From Fusibacillus kribbianus (lineage in GTDB: Bacteria > Bacillota > Clostridia > Lachnospirales > Lachnospiraceae), in assembly GCF_030053595.1 (NCBI RefSeq), contig NZ_JASGBQ010000005.1, forward strand, positions 62,001-126,000: a stretch of 64,000 nucleotides of DNA. Direction: 5' to 3'. The position numbers were made by a program, and so were the translations under genes. The notes beneath the pieces are model-generated. The model saw nothing but the letters and a program-made list of their open reading frames with translations, ran no database searches and was not told where the DNA came from. Every line of letters starts with the position of its first letter. Position 1 is the first letter of the stretch. Shown here one piece after another: positions 35,381 through 43,473 of the stretch.

Positions 35381-36265
35381 ATGCTGGACTACCGGATGAA
35401 TACTTTTCTGACTGTATGCGATACCATGAATTACCGAAAAGCCGCGGAGCTTCTGCATATTACCCAGCCTGCCGTGACCCAGCACATTCAATTTCTGGAA
35501 AAAGAGTATCAGTGTCATCTGTTTCTCTATGAAAACCGACGTCTGGTCAAGACAGAAGCCGCCTCCGTTCTGGAACAATATGCCAGGGCCATGCGCTACA
35601 ACGAAAGCTCCATTCGTCAGGAACTGCGAAAGAGCTCTGTCAGAGAGCTCAAGGTGGGAGCCACCAAGACCATCGGAGACTATGTGATCCTGGATCAGAT
35701 CCATCACTATCTGGCAGATCCGGACCATGCCCTGACCCTGATCGTAGATAACACCGAGCACCTATTGTGGCTTCTGGAGGAAAACCAGCTTGATTTTGCT
35801 GTTGTCGAAGGGTTCTTTGACAAAAGAGCCTTTGAAAGCAGATGCATCCGAAAAGAACCTTTTGTAGGGATCTGCCGGAAGGGTCATCCCTTCGCCGGAC
35901 GGAATATTACGGTGGAAGAGCTTCTCAATGAGACCATCATCCACCGGGAAGAGGGCTCCGGCACCCGGGCCATTCTGGAACAGAAGCTCCGGGGATACAA
36001 TGAATCTCTGAACCAGTTTCGGCGTCACATCTGTATTTCCAGCTTCAAACTGATCCTGGAACTGGTCAAAGCCGGCCTGGGCGTATCCTTCGTTTACAAG
36101 GTTCTGGCCGAAAGCGCTCCGGAGCTTGATACCTTCAGCATCCAGGGCGAAGCTATCGTCCGGGAATTCAATCTGATCTGGCTTAAAAATGCTCACGTTC
36201 AGGATAAGATCGACAGCTTCTTCACGGCAGGAACGATCCCGTCCCTTCCTGATGATCTGCTATGA
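35381..36265 (+). CDS. LysR-family regulator, divergent to the sulfur reductase fusion
   Basis: 294 residues: helix-turn-helix YRKAAELLHITQPAVTQHIQFLE, then an effector domain (LKVGATKTIGDYVILDQI ... GLGVSFVYKVLAE). It resembles CysB/CysL-type regulators of sulfur metabolism in overall shape, which fits the neighbouring reductase, though sensing specificity cannot be read. The ATG at 35381 has GAGG five bases upstream; a GTG two codons earlier overlaps that site. Confidence 0.9.
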   Translation: MLDYRMNTFLTVCDTMNYRKAAELLHITQPAVTQHIQFLEKEYQCHLFLYENRRLVKTEAASVLEQYARAMRYNESSIRQELRKSSVRELKVGATKTIGDYVILDQIHHYLADPDHALTLIVDNTEHLLWLLEENQLDFAVVEGFFDKRAFESRCIRKEPFVGICRKGHPFAGRNITVEELLNETIIHREEGSGTRAILEQKLRGYNESLNQFRRHICISSFKLILELVKAGLGVSFVYKVLAESAPELDTFSIQGEAIVREFNLIWLKNAHVQDKIDSFFTAGTIPSLPDDLL

Positions 36266-36305
36266 CACTATCGACACTGTCCATGAAATAAAAAGGAGGA
36301 AACAG

Positions 36306-36800
36306 ATGAAAAAACGTTATCTCATTGCCTTTTTATCATGTCTGGCCTTGGCAGTCATTATCGGCATACAGTTTATTCAAAAGGATGACTTACAACGCCT
36401 TTCAAAACCGGACAAAATAGAACTTGATATAACAATAACGAACCATCATTATGAATTCCTGCCCGGGGACAAGAACTATGAGGAGCTCTACAATCTGATT
36501 AAAAAAGACTGGGACAATACCAGAAAACTTGATAACGGAGAACTGGTATGTCTGCAATTAGACTATCTGGATGAGGAAAGAGACAATACAGGAACCGCAA
36601 TTCATCTTTATTATGAAAAAGCCAAAAACCCGGGAAGAAACAGCATAATAGAACACGGACACTATTATAGTTTCTTTCCATATACCCTTGAATTTGCGGC
36701 TATCACAGAAAACAAAGATTATTATAAGGCAGCTATTTTGCCGCACTTTATACCCAGCGGTGAACTACAAGGTTATATAACCAGTCTGAAATGGGATTAA
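36306..36800 (+). CDS. Membrane-anchored extracytoplasmic protein, unknown
   Basis: 164 residues from an ATG with AAGGAGG seven bases upstream. MKKRYLIAFLSCLALAVIIG is a signal anchor without a lipobox or clear cleavage site; the rest is polar, mixed alpha/beta, rich in Tyr, Asp and Asn, with no motif I recognise. It starts 40 bases after the LysR gene on the same strand. Codon use and AT content shift here toward those of the next 7 kb, suggesting the beginning of an acquired region. Confidence 0.6.
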   Translation: MKKRYLIAFLSCLALAVIIGIQFIQKDDLQRLSKPDKIELDITITNHHYEFLPGDKNYEELYNLIKKDWDNTRKLDNGELVCLQLDYLDEERDNTGTAIHLYYEKAKNPGRNSIIEHGHYYSFFPYTLEFAAITENKDYYKAAILPHFIPSGELQGYITSLKWD

Positions 36801-36812
36801 GAGGAACATTAT

Positions 36813-36844
36813 CGGCAGCCGTGCAAAACCACGCATAGCTGCCG
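36813..36844. terminator. Hairpin between convergent genes
   Basis: CGGCAGC/GCTGCCG with an inner CGTG/CACG stem. It lies between convergent stops but lacks a T-run after the stem on either strand, so intrinsic termination is not proven. Confidence 0.4.
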
Positions 36845-36868
36845 AAAAAAACTATTGGCTTCCTCCTT

Positions 36869-37426
36869 CTATCTGTCCGGTTCTGCGATATGAAAACGGT
36901 CGTATGTCCCATAACAGTCCAGACATACCTTCTTACCGCCCATAAGACGGATCCAGTTGGCACCGGTACTTTCACCGCAGCATTCGCACACATAAGAGTC
37001 GAACAGGCGGGCCTGCCCCGGAAGCCGAATTGTGGTTTCCTTAATATCAAACATCTCTTCCGGCGTGCAGCTCTGATAGTATTGGAAGGATTCGTCACGA
37101 GTCATCTCACGCGGTTTAGGTTTGAGCACCAGCCGAAGTGACTTGCCGTTTTTACGGTTGTAGAACGAGAAGGCCTGTTTGCCGCGCATATGGAAAAGCA
37201 GATTCCCCTTACCAATGCTGCATCCTAAAATCACTTGAATGGCATCCACGCTGCAGGTGTCATTTTCAGATATACAAACAACCTGCTCGTCTTTTGAAAA
37301 AGTCAGATCCAGCAATTCGATTGCGTAAAGTGCCGCCCGATAGCCAATGGTCAGACCACCGCAGGCATGGCCGTGAAAGGCCACTGCTTTTTCCCATAAT
37401 CCTTCTTTTCTGATGGTGTAATTCAT
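36869..37426 (-). CDS. FmdE-family protein with C-terminal zinc ribbon
   Basis: 185 residues. The FmdE domain (formylmethanofuran dehydrogenase subunit E family) shows FHGHACGGLTIGYRAALYA, ENDTCSVDAIQVILGCSIGKGN, and then a C-terminal CxxC pair, YVCECCGESTGAN and KVCLDCYG. In non-methanogens such proteins are found near molybdenum, tungsten or selenium metabolism genes; their reaction is not settled. GGAGAA precedes the ATG. Nothing nearby pins down a partner. Confidence 0.82.
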   Translation of the reverse strand: MNYTIRKEGLWEKAVAFHGHACGGLTIGYRAALYAIELLDLTFSKDEQVVCISENDTCSVDAIQVILGCSIGKGNLLFHMRGKQAFSFYNRKNGKSLRLVLKPKPREMTRDESFQYYQSCTPEEMFDIKETTIRLPGQARLFDSYVCECCGESTGANWIRLMGGKKVCLDCYGTYDRFHIAEPDR

Positions 37427-37481
37427 CGCCTTCTCCTTATTCTCCCGTTTTTACATGAACCACTTCCGCTGTGATGTTTCT

Positions 37482-37658
37482 TCAGTTAACGTACCACACA
37501 AAGTATATCAATATGAGTTCAGTATATATAGACAGATATACCACCGGAATGACTATTGATTCTTTATTTATCAGCTGCTCGATCAATCTGGCTATCATCG
37601 GCCAGACCAGTACCCCACCGATAATGATAAGTAATACAAAAATCCCAACCATCCTCAT
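37482..37658 (-). CDS. Small two-helix membrane protein, unknown
   Basis: 58 residues: MRMVGIFVLLIIIGG opens a first hydrophobic helix, a short loop IEQLINKES follows, then a second helix ending YFVWYVN. Start at 37658, or 37652 which is better spaced from the GAGGGGG ribosome site. It begins 25 bases after the preceding gene on the same strand, so it is the last member of the blaI-blaR1-like accessory operon. Too small for family assignment. Confidence 0.6.
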   Translation of the reverse strand: MRMVGIFVLLIIIGGVLVWPMIARLIEQLINKESIVIPVVYLSIYTELILIYFVWYVN

Positions 37659-37683
37659 ACCCCCTCGTCTTTAACATGTCTTA

Positions 37684-38073
37684 TTATTTTAATGAATTTA
37701 ACAATTTAACAAACTCCTGAATATCATTTTCACTGACACTGAACTCTCTGCTGATGATTCCATGATATACTATAATATTTCCAACTATAGAAATCTCTTG
37801 TCCATTGGAACACGACAGCCAGACCTTCCAGCCTTTTCCCGAATGAAAACCGGCGAAATCCTTTTCAATCCCATTTAAGGCTTCACATATAAGCGAGATA
37901 TCTTCACCAGATACATCCCATTTAGTCATCCCGTTCATCTGAAACTGAATGTTCATCTCAGTGATTTTATCCTGCTTTAATTCAGGTGCCGAAGCCAGTT
38001 TGAGTGATGTGAGAACCGCAATGACTGCTGCAACAATGGCTACAATCAAGATGACCCATTTCTTTCCGGACAT
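37684..38073 (-). CDS. Membrane-anchored extracytoplasmic protein, unknown
   Basis: 129 residues from MSGKKWVILIVAIVAAVIAV, a signal anchor, with GGAGGAGAGG upstream. The outer part is a small polar domain (MTKWDVSGEDISLICEALNG, then a C-terminal helix EFVKLLNSLK). It resembles the size and layout of the immunity- or sensor-type small lipoproteins but has no recognised motif. It follows the 232-residue gene by about 60 bases. Confidence 0.55.
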   Translation of the reverse strand: MSGKKWVILIVAIVAAVIAVLTSLKLASAPELKQDKITEMNIQFQMNGMTKWDVSGEDISLICEALNGIEKDFAGFHSGKGWKVWLSCSNGQEISIVGNIIVYHGIISREFSVSENDIQEFVKLLNSLK

Positions 38074-38130
38074 GACATCCTCTCCTCCCCCCGTGTTAAA
38101 TAATCTTCCGCTGCAAAACAATGATTCAGC

Positions 38131-38829
38131 CTATATCTTTTCCCCTTTCCCGGATACAGTCCCCATAAATGGTCCTACAATTTCATCGCCGGTTTCCGGC
38201 CCGTCATACATCGGAGACAAATTTAAAGAAAAAACAGCCTGAAAATCCACTGCATTTCCATCTTTCCTGAGTGCAAAGGTTGTTGCGTCACATACTAAAC
38301 AGTCAATATTCCTCTCTCCCAGGAAGCAGCCCACATTTAAACCAGGATTTTCGTAACTGACTATTTCTCCTGTGCTGCCTTCAAACTGACAGGTTCCTGT
38401 TACACTGTAAGCAATTTCAAAGAGCTCTGTTCCATCTGATAATTTAGGCGTCCTTGCCAGGGCATAAAAATCATCTTTGTATGTCCGGATTATTATATCA
38501 TTTTCTTTTTTCTCATCCTGATGCCATGTTTTCCATTGAATATACAGCAGTTCGTCTGATATAGCATCAGAAATGGTCTGATATTCCTGTTTCTCATATG
38601 CAGTTTTATACTGATCATAGAATTGTTCCGTTATATCATGCCCGTCTTTGTCAACCGCACGATACGTTCCTGATGGTGATCCAAAAAAGCTCGTACACAC
38701 TTCAAGATACGTCCTCGATAACCCTATGGTATCTTTATTGCTCCCTTTTGAGCCTAATACAAGCACAACAGACGAAATAACTATGATCATTGCACAAACC
38801 ACTGATAACCCGATTATTATTTTCTTCAT
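38131..38829 (-). CDS. Membrane-anchored extracytoplasmic protein, unknown
   Basis: 232 residues. Residues 1-27 are a signal anchor; the exported part is rich in aromatic and acidic residues with two Cys pairs (EVCTSFF, TGTCQFEG, VGCFLGERNIDCLVC). GAGGAGGGGG precedes the ATG. No family recognised. It lies downstream of the BlaI/BlaR1-type pair on the same strand and is the first structural gene after them, so it is a candidate target of that switch. Confidence 0.55.
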   Translation of the reverse strand: MKKIIIGLSVVCAMIIVISSVVLVLGSKGSNKDTIGLSRTYLEVCTSFFGSPSGTYRAVDKDGHDITEQFYDQYKTAYEKQEYQTISDAISDELLYIQWKTWHQDEKKENDIIIRTYKDDFYALARTPKLSDGTELFEIAYSVTGTCQFEGSTGEIVSYENPGLNVGCFLGERNIDCLVCDATTFALRKDGNAVDFQAVFSLNLSPMYDGPETGDEIVGPFMGTVSGKGEKI

Positions 38830-38841
38830 CCTTCCCCCTCC

Positions 38842-38913
38842 TCATTCATATAACAAGCCATAAGCGACACTTCCGGTTATGGGATTCCCTTGCGTGTCTC
38901 CGGATTGTTCCAT
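38842..38913 (-). CDS. Possible 23-residue peptide
   Basis: ATG at 38913 with GAGG seven bases upstream; reads MEQSGDTQGNPITGSVAYG and four more residues. Its stop overlaps the ribosome site of the 232-residue gene, so it could act as a translational leader. Small enough to be chance. Confidence 0.25.
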   Translation of the reverse strand: MEQSGDTQGNPITGSVAYGLLYE

Positions 38914-38971
38914 ATACCGTCCTCAGCTTACAGCAAGAAAAAAGTTCCAGTGCCCCCGTACTTTTGCAGTA

Positions 38972-40333
38972 TTATTGAACTATATAGGTCCCTTCGACTT
39001 TTGCCTCAGAAGTACTCTTATTTTCTATAAAGATCCTATAACCTTCCGTCTGATCCAATACAAATTTATGAGAAATATACCCGCTATCCTGAACATATCT
39101 TCTTGTTCCATCCGGTTCAACAATCCCGGCACTTACTGTTGTGTCTGACGGCTTAATAAACACTGTAATTGCGATACTTTTTCCAGAACCTACACGAAAT
39201 GTTCCTGACCTATACATCGTTTTACCTGCTAAAGTCCAATTAAAAACAGTCGCCGCTCCCGTCCCACTTTCCGAGTCCATATCTACTACAGCAATCCCAT
39301 CTTCAACACCAGAATCTGTATATTCTACATAGGAAACTTCAATGTTCTCCTCCTCAATATCAACTACCGTATTATCATAAAGCGTTTCATATTGCTCTAC
39401 AAAATTTGCGGAAGCTGCATATACCATCCCTGAACTTGCAAATAACATAACCATACAAATTCCCATTGCAACTTTCAAAGATTTTCTCTTGTACAAATGA
39501 TTTTTCCTCATATGCTCCATCCGTTCCGCCAGTTCACACTTATTTTCAACCAAACGTGATATAAAATAGGAATCGAGTTTATTTATATCTAATACAATTT
39601 TTGAAATGATAATAAAATATTTCTTTATTCCACCTACGATCTGACAGGATTTATCATCACACGAATATTCACTCCATCTTCGCAGCAAACCATGAAGCCA
39701 CCATACTACCGGATTAAAAAACTGGGTAATCAGTATGATCGTCACCGCTCCCTTAAGCCACGTATCCCTCTGCTTATAATGAATCAATTCATGAATAAAC
39801 ATAACCCGCAGTTCTTCATCGGAATACTGTTCTACCGGCAAAACAACTTTCGGTCGAAGTATTCCTCCAAACTCAGAAATATGTACATAATAACTCTGGC
39901 TCAGTTCGATCTTTCCTTCCTTGATCCCGAGCTCCCTGCAAATTTCATTAAAAAGTGTTTGTTTGTAAAGATCGCATGGAAAACACGTTTGATACCTTCT
40001 ATTGAGTTTTTTTAGTTCATAGACATACTTTCCCACCATTACACAGACACCCAAAAACCAAATGAAACAGAAAACCCGGCTAACCACCAGTATGAACGGT
40101 GTCAGCAACAGAATACTGCCTTCCTTTGATAATATATAACTGTCATAATATATAATCAAATATGCCAATGGAAACAAAAAGAGAAAAATAATCAGATATA
40201 ATATCCGATAAAGAATATTGATATATCCTATCCTCTCCAAAAAGCGTCCAATCCAATACCAGGTTCCCAACAATATACTTCCGGTAATTGTAGTTAGTAA
40301 CAACATTACCATGAAGTTAATCGTCCAGCTCAT
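38972..40333 (-). CDS. M56-family BlaR1/MecR1-like membrane metalloprotease
   Basis: 453 residues. Four N-terminal membrane helices and a cytoplasmic zinc protease domain with HELIHYKQRD (HEXXH), YSCDDKSC after it, then a last membrane helix near residue 305. The outer C-terminal domain (about 130 residues) is not a penicillin-binding domain: it is beta-rich, with no SxxK. So the ligand sensed is probably not a beta-lactam. By family analogy, sensing outside triggers cleavage of the BlaI-type repressor. Overlaps the repressor gene by 17 bases. Confidence 0.88.
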   Translation of the reverse strand: MSWTINFMVMLLLTTITGSILLGTWYWIGRFLERIGYINILYRILYLIIFLFLFPLAYLIIYYDSYILSKEGSILLLTPFILVVSRVFCFIWFLGVCVMVGKYVYELKKLNRRYQTCFPCDLYKQTLFNEICRELGIKEGKIELSQSYYVHISEFGGILRPKVVLPVEQYSDEELRVMFIHELIHYKQRDTWLKGAVTIILITQFFNPVVWWLHGLLRRWSEYSCDDKSCQIVGGIKKYFIIISKIVLDINKLDSYFISRLVENKCELAERMEHMRKNHLYKRKSLKVAMGICMVMLFASSGMVYAASANFVEQYETLYDNTVVDIEEENIEVSYVEYTDSGVEDGIAVVDMDSESGTGAATVFNWTLAGKTMYRSGTFRVGSGKSIAITVFIKPSDTTVSAGIVEPDGTRRYVQDSGYISHKFVLDQTEGYRIFIENKSTSEAKVEGTYIVQ

Positions 40334-40715
40334 CCAAAATACTCCTTATTTTTTCAATATCTGCTTTTGACAGTTTTTGTGTACGTGTCAGTGTCATCAT
40401 CAGCTCCGGGGCACTCCCTCCAAACCACAAGTCAGCTTCTTCATGAATTAATCTGTTTTTATATTCCTCTTCTGTCTTGAGTGCACGCACATAAGATAAA
40501 TAACCTTTTCGGTACGATTCCGCAAATCCTTTTTCGGCTAATCTGGTTAAAAATGTCGCTATTGTAGTCCGTTTATAATCCTTATTGAATCGTACTCGCA
40601 ATTGTTCCATTAATTCCGGAACAGATAAATCTTCCTCTGCATCCCAGACCACTTTCATAATTAACGCTTCGCAGCCGCTCAGCATTTTTTCTTCAGATTT
40701 CTTTTTATCACTCAT
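40317..40715 (-). CDS. BlaI/MecI/CopY-family repressor
   Basis: 132 residues. Winged helix with LSGCEALIMKVVWD, VPELMEQLR, KRTTIATFLTRLAEKGF, then a dimerisation tail. AGGAGAG precedes the ATG. It is first in its operon, and its promoter carries two TACA/TGTA-type operators, so it should repress itself and the genes after it until the BlaR1-like protease inactivates it. Confidence 0.9.
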   Translation of the reverse strand: MSDKKKSEEKMLSGCEALIMKVVWDAEEDLSVPELMEQLRVRFNKDYKRTTIATFLTRLAEKGFAESYRKGYLSYVRALKTEEEYKNRLIHEEADLWFGGSAPELMMTLTRTQKLSKADIEKIRSILDELDD

Positions 40716-40728
40716 AGCTCTCCTTTTA

Positions 40729-40777
40729 CTACATTTGTACTTGTTCTCATTTTACTACGTTTGTAGAATTTTATCAA
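40729..40777 (-). promoter_or_regulatory. blaI-type promoter with two operators
   Basis: Minus-strand TTGATA (40777-40772), 17 bases, TAAAAT (40754-40749). Operator CTACGTTTGTAG (40755-40766) fills the spacer; a second, TACATTTGTA (40730-40739), lies just downstream of the -10. Both match the TACA-n-TGTA pattern of BlaI/MecI sites. Confidence 0.85.
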
Positions 40778-40924
40778 CTGTTTTTGGGCAAAAAATCAGT
40801 TTTCAGATTTTTTAGATGTTACGTGCAAATTTAAATACCCATTTATCAAACAACACCGCAGCCCCGGATCACGCACATCGTGAGAATCCGAAAAGCTTCA
40901 CCAGTTGACCTTCCAAAAGAAAAA

Positions 40925-40990
40925 GGGCAGTAGGTATTACCCTCTTCCGCGACGAAGAACTGCCATTGCCGGCTTGCTTACCTACTACCC
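40925..40990. other. Inverted repeat with two mutually exclusive pairings
   Basis: GGGCAGTAGGTA (40925-40936) can pair with TACCTACTACCC (40979-40990) or, through GGCAGT, with ACTGCC (40959-40964); the latter encloses a TCTTC/GAAGA hairpin (40943-40958). The rest of the 300-base gap between blaI and the DUF5714 gene shows nothing else beyond the blaI promoter. Confidence 0.45.
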
Positions 40991-41012
40991 GATATGTACT
41001 TCTAAAATGGTA

Positions 41013-41567
41013 CTATCCATAATATGGACACCGTTCTTTTATACATTGCTCATTCCGATTTGAATATTCGCATCTCATATGCTCGTATTCCAAAGTCACT
41101 CCATAATGGTTATTTACATACTGGATGCAATTTTTTAATGCGATCACTGCATCTCTTTTACAGCAGCGCGGACCATTGATTCTACCAAGTTCTCCAATTG
41201 CATTTGACGTAAACTGCATATGATTTCCCCACGTTCCGTCTGCTGATAATGGACCGGTTCCGTCAATAATGGACAAGGCAGCTCCTAAAGATGTAATTGC
41301 ACCGCAAACGCCCCATAAACCGCACATCGCTCCGGGCATACGGAGACCTTCCGCCATGAGTTTTTCAAGAGCTTCTTCGATATCTATTTCTCCTCCGGCA
41401 TTCTTATATGCTACAAGCAGACTTGCACCATCCAGTATGTGATGTTCCGGCCCATGAATACTGATATATTCTTTCTGTGCAATATTCTTAAAAATGCGAA
41501 CCGGATTTGTCCCTGTTTCCTGTATTATATCCTTTACTATTTGTTCAGCTTTTTCTTTTATCGTCAT
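41013..41567 (-). CDS. DUF5714-family Cys-rich protein
   Basis: 184 residues from MTIKEKAEQIVKDI, with AGGAGA nine bases upstream. It matches my memory of the DUF5714 family of anaerobes, function unknown. Conserved Cys clusters: GAMCGLWGVCGA, GPRCCKRDA, and a C-terminal RCEYSNRNEQCIKERCPYYG, which together could bind a metal or an iron-sulfur cluster; HGPEHHILDG adds His ligands. Single gene with its own probable promoter. Confidence 0.75.
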   Translation of the reverse strand: MTIKEKAEQIVKDIIQETGTNPVRIFKNIAQKEYISIHGPEHHILDGASLLVAYKNAGGEIDIEEALEKLMAEGLRMPGAMCGLWGVCGAITSLGAALSIIDGTGPLSADGTWGNHMQFTSNAIGELGRINGPRCCKRDAVIALKNCIQYVNNHYGVTLEYEHMRCEYSNRNEQCIKERCPYYG

Positions 41568-41618
41568 CTTTTTTCTCCTAAATATCTTGTGCAAAGCATC
41601 TCAAATATATCTTCCTGC

Positions 41619-41647
41619 ATAATTTTATATACATAGATATATGTCAA
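41619..41647 (-). promoter_or_regulatory. Probable promoter of the DUF5714 gene
   Basis: Minus-strand TTGACA (41647-41642), 17 bases, AATTAT (41624-41619). A TAAAAT three bases closer is an alternative -10 with a short spacer. Confidence 0.45.
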
Positions 41648-41772
41648 TATGAAATCGCCCTTTGCATATAACCTCTCACCGACGGCTTTCCAAGATAACA
41701 GCCGTATGTCTCTATTGCATCTGAATCGAAAAAGCCAGCCATCTGATCCGGTTTTAAAGCCAGTATTATTAT

Positions 41773-42262
41773 TTAATAGAAATCAACAGTATATTTTTCA
41801 TTGCTCATTTGCCACATATAAAACCCTGAATAAACAGTATCCAACTCGGGATGTGATTCTAAATATGAGAATCCCCATTCCTCCGCTTCTTCTAAGGTAT
41901 CAAAGGCCATACCGCTGTTCCCATATTTTATTGCTTCTGTAGTCGTGGCCTGTGTGGATGCCGCAGTGGTCGGAGCTGCCGTCGGTGTCTGTGCCGGAGC
42001 TGCTGTCGCAGCATTGGTTCCTTCCGGTTTCGTACCGGCCCCTTCACTATTTGCAACTGTTGTCTCTGCTGCAACCGTTGCTTTAGTTCCACTCAGATGA
42101 CCTGTTCCGGATTCTGTTTCCGGTCTCTTTCCTCCGCTTTCCTGCTCTGCAATGGCATTCTCTCCGGAGACGGAAGCGGCTTCTGCATCCGGATTCTCAT
42201 GGACTTCTGCAGCTACAGACTCTTCCATGTCTCTTCTCACAGTTTCACTGTCTTCTGTCGAT
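41773..42262 (-). pseudogene. 3' fragment of an ICE-type lipoprotein gene
   Basis: About 160 codons that match the C-terminal two-thirds of the lipoprotein encoded at 48936-49652: SVSGENAIAEQESGGKRPETE, the Thr/Pro/Ala-rich linker TAAPAQTPTAAPTTAA, the end module YGNSGMAFDTLEEAEEW, and the terminal YTVDFY. DNA similarity starts near 42262 (ATATCGAC-GAAGAC) inside the truncated TtcA frame. Signal peptide and lipobox are gone, so no functional lipoprotein can be made. It suggests an earlier or second ICE copy left this piece behind. Confidence 0.75.
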
Positions 42263-42755
42263 ATATCAGTTTTGCCAGGAGCATGGAATCCTTTCCCCCG
42301 GAAATACAGACTGCAATCCGGTCACCCTCCTGTATCAGCCGGTACTCGTTCAATGCTTTCGTAAAAGGGCGCCAAACACTCTTTCGGAATTTTTTAATAA
42401 TGCTTCTCTCAATCTCAATTGTCTTTTCTCTGCACTTTTCTTCCGATTCCTTCCTCATATATCTGGAAAGTGACAGTTTCAGATATGCCCGATATCCGCC
42501 GCTTACGTTAACAGCATCATATCCTTCCTCTTCCAGCTTTTCCGTATAAGCCTGGCTGCGTTCGCCGGTATGGCACAGGAGATAAACAGACTTTTCTTTC
42601 GAAAGCTCCCTTTTTCTTTCATCGAACTGTTCCATAGGAATATTGAAAGCGCCCGGGAAAGTGCCTCTCTTATACTGATCTTCCGGTCTGATGTCAACTA
42701 TACAGCATGTTGACGGATCTACCGTTTCCAGTTCTTCAATTGTAATAGCTTTCAT
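42237..42755 (-). pseudogene. Rhodanese-TtcA-type tRNA thiolation protein, 3'-truncated
   Basis: 172 codons. Residues 1-95 are a rhodanese domain with the persulfide Cys in LLCHTGERSQAYTEKL. It continues into the start of a TtcA/TilS-type PP-loop ATPase, RIAVCISGGKDSMLLAKL, and then changes abruptly to unrelated residues IYRQKTVKL and stops. The whole rest of the ATPase (normally over 150 residues, including CxxC motifs) is missing. The junction coincides with the start of similarity to the lipoprotein fragment. Overlaps the TcdA fragment by four bases (ATGA), so it once formed an operon with it. Confidence 0.8.
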
Positions 42756-43078
42756 CGTTTCTCCAATTCTCTATCCATATAAGTCAGATCCTTCACTACC
42801 TCACCGGCTATAATAAGACCTGCCACAGATGGGACAAATGAATCGCTTCCCGGAATATCTCTGCGTTCCGTGCATTTATGTTTCGCACCCGGCGGGCAGA
42901 TACAGTGAGTTCTGCAGCTAATGGACATATCTTCCAGCGGTCTGGTGGGTTTCTCTTCAGAATAAACAACCTTCAATTGCTTCACACCACGTTTTTTCAG
43001 TTCTCTTCTCATCACCTTCGCCAGAGGGCACATTATTCTGTCCGTAAAAAAGACAGCAACGGATGCTGATAGCAACAT
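42752..43078 (-). pseudogene. C-terminal fragment of a TcdA/ThiF-family E1-like enzyme
   Basis: 108 codons. CPLAKVMRRELKKRG, LKVVYSEEKPTRP and the end PGSDSFVPSVAGLIIAGEVV are the C-terminal third of TcdA, which cyclises the threonylcarbamoyl group of tRNA t6A. The N-terminal adenylation domain (GxGGVG and catalytic residues) is missing; similarity starts about ten codons after the visible start, near 43045. The missing head may lie beyond the far end of the ICE, if the element inserted in this gene. Confidence 0.75.
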
Positions 43079-43211
43079 CCTTGCCGTCTTTACTTTTCTG
43101 TAAGGCTTTCCGGGCCTCCTAAAAATCTCATCTCATTTCACCAGGCTACAGTGTCATCTCGTGTCCATAAGCTTCTGCAATATTTATTTTCCTGTTTTTC
43201 ATGAATAAGCC

Positions 43212-43275
43212 AAAAAAGGCCCGAAAATCTTTGTGGGAGCCATAAATACAGCATCCAAAAGACTTTTCGGGCCTT
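43212..43275 (-). terminator. Strong bidirectional-looking hairpin at the ICE/chromosome border
   Basis: AAGGCCCGAAAA (43216-43227) pairs perfectly with TTTTCGGGCCTT (43264-43275), extended by TCTTT/AAAGA inside. On the minus strand it runs into TTTTTT, so it would end transcripts coming from int. The rest of 43079-43473 is AT-rich and holds no gene I can support; the ICE end should be within it. Confidence 0.7.
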
Positions 43276-43473
43276 CATAAATTATATTTCATAAAATTTG
43301 AAAACAGAAGATTACATCATCTGCTTTGCAACTTTTTGCAATTACCTTTTTAATACATAGATTATGTTTTTTTGTTGTGCCAAACAATTTGAGTAGTATG
43401 TAAACCTTCTCAAATCATCCTTTCTTTAAATTATACTTATATTTTGTATCTTGTGCAAGCTTTTTTTACAATT

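Noticed and set aside
36813-36844. Rho-independent terminator for the 164-residue gene
   Set aside because: A good stem, but followed by A rather than T on the relevant strand; kept only as a hairpin.
43079-43473. Exact ICE attachment core
   Set aside because: The border must be here, but without the other end no direct repeat can be defined.
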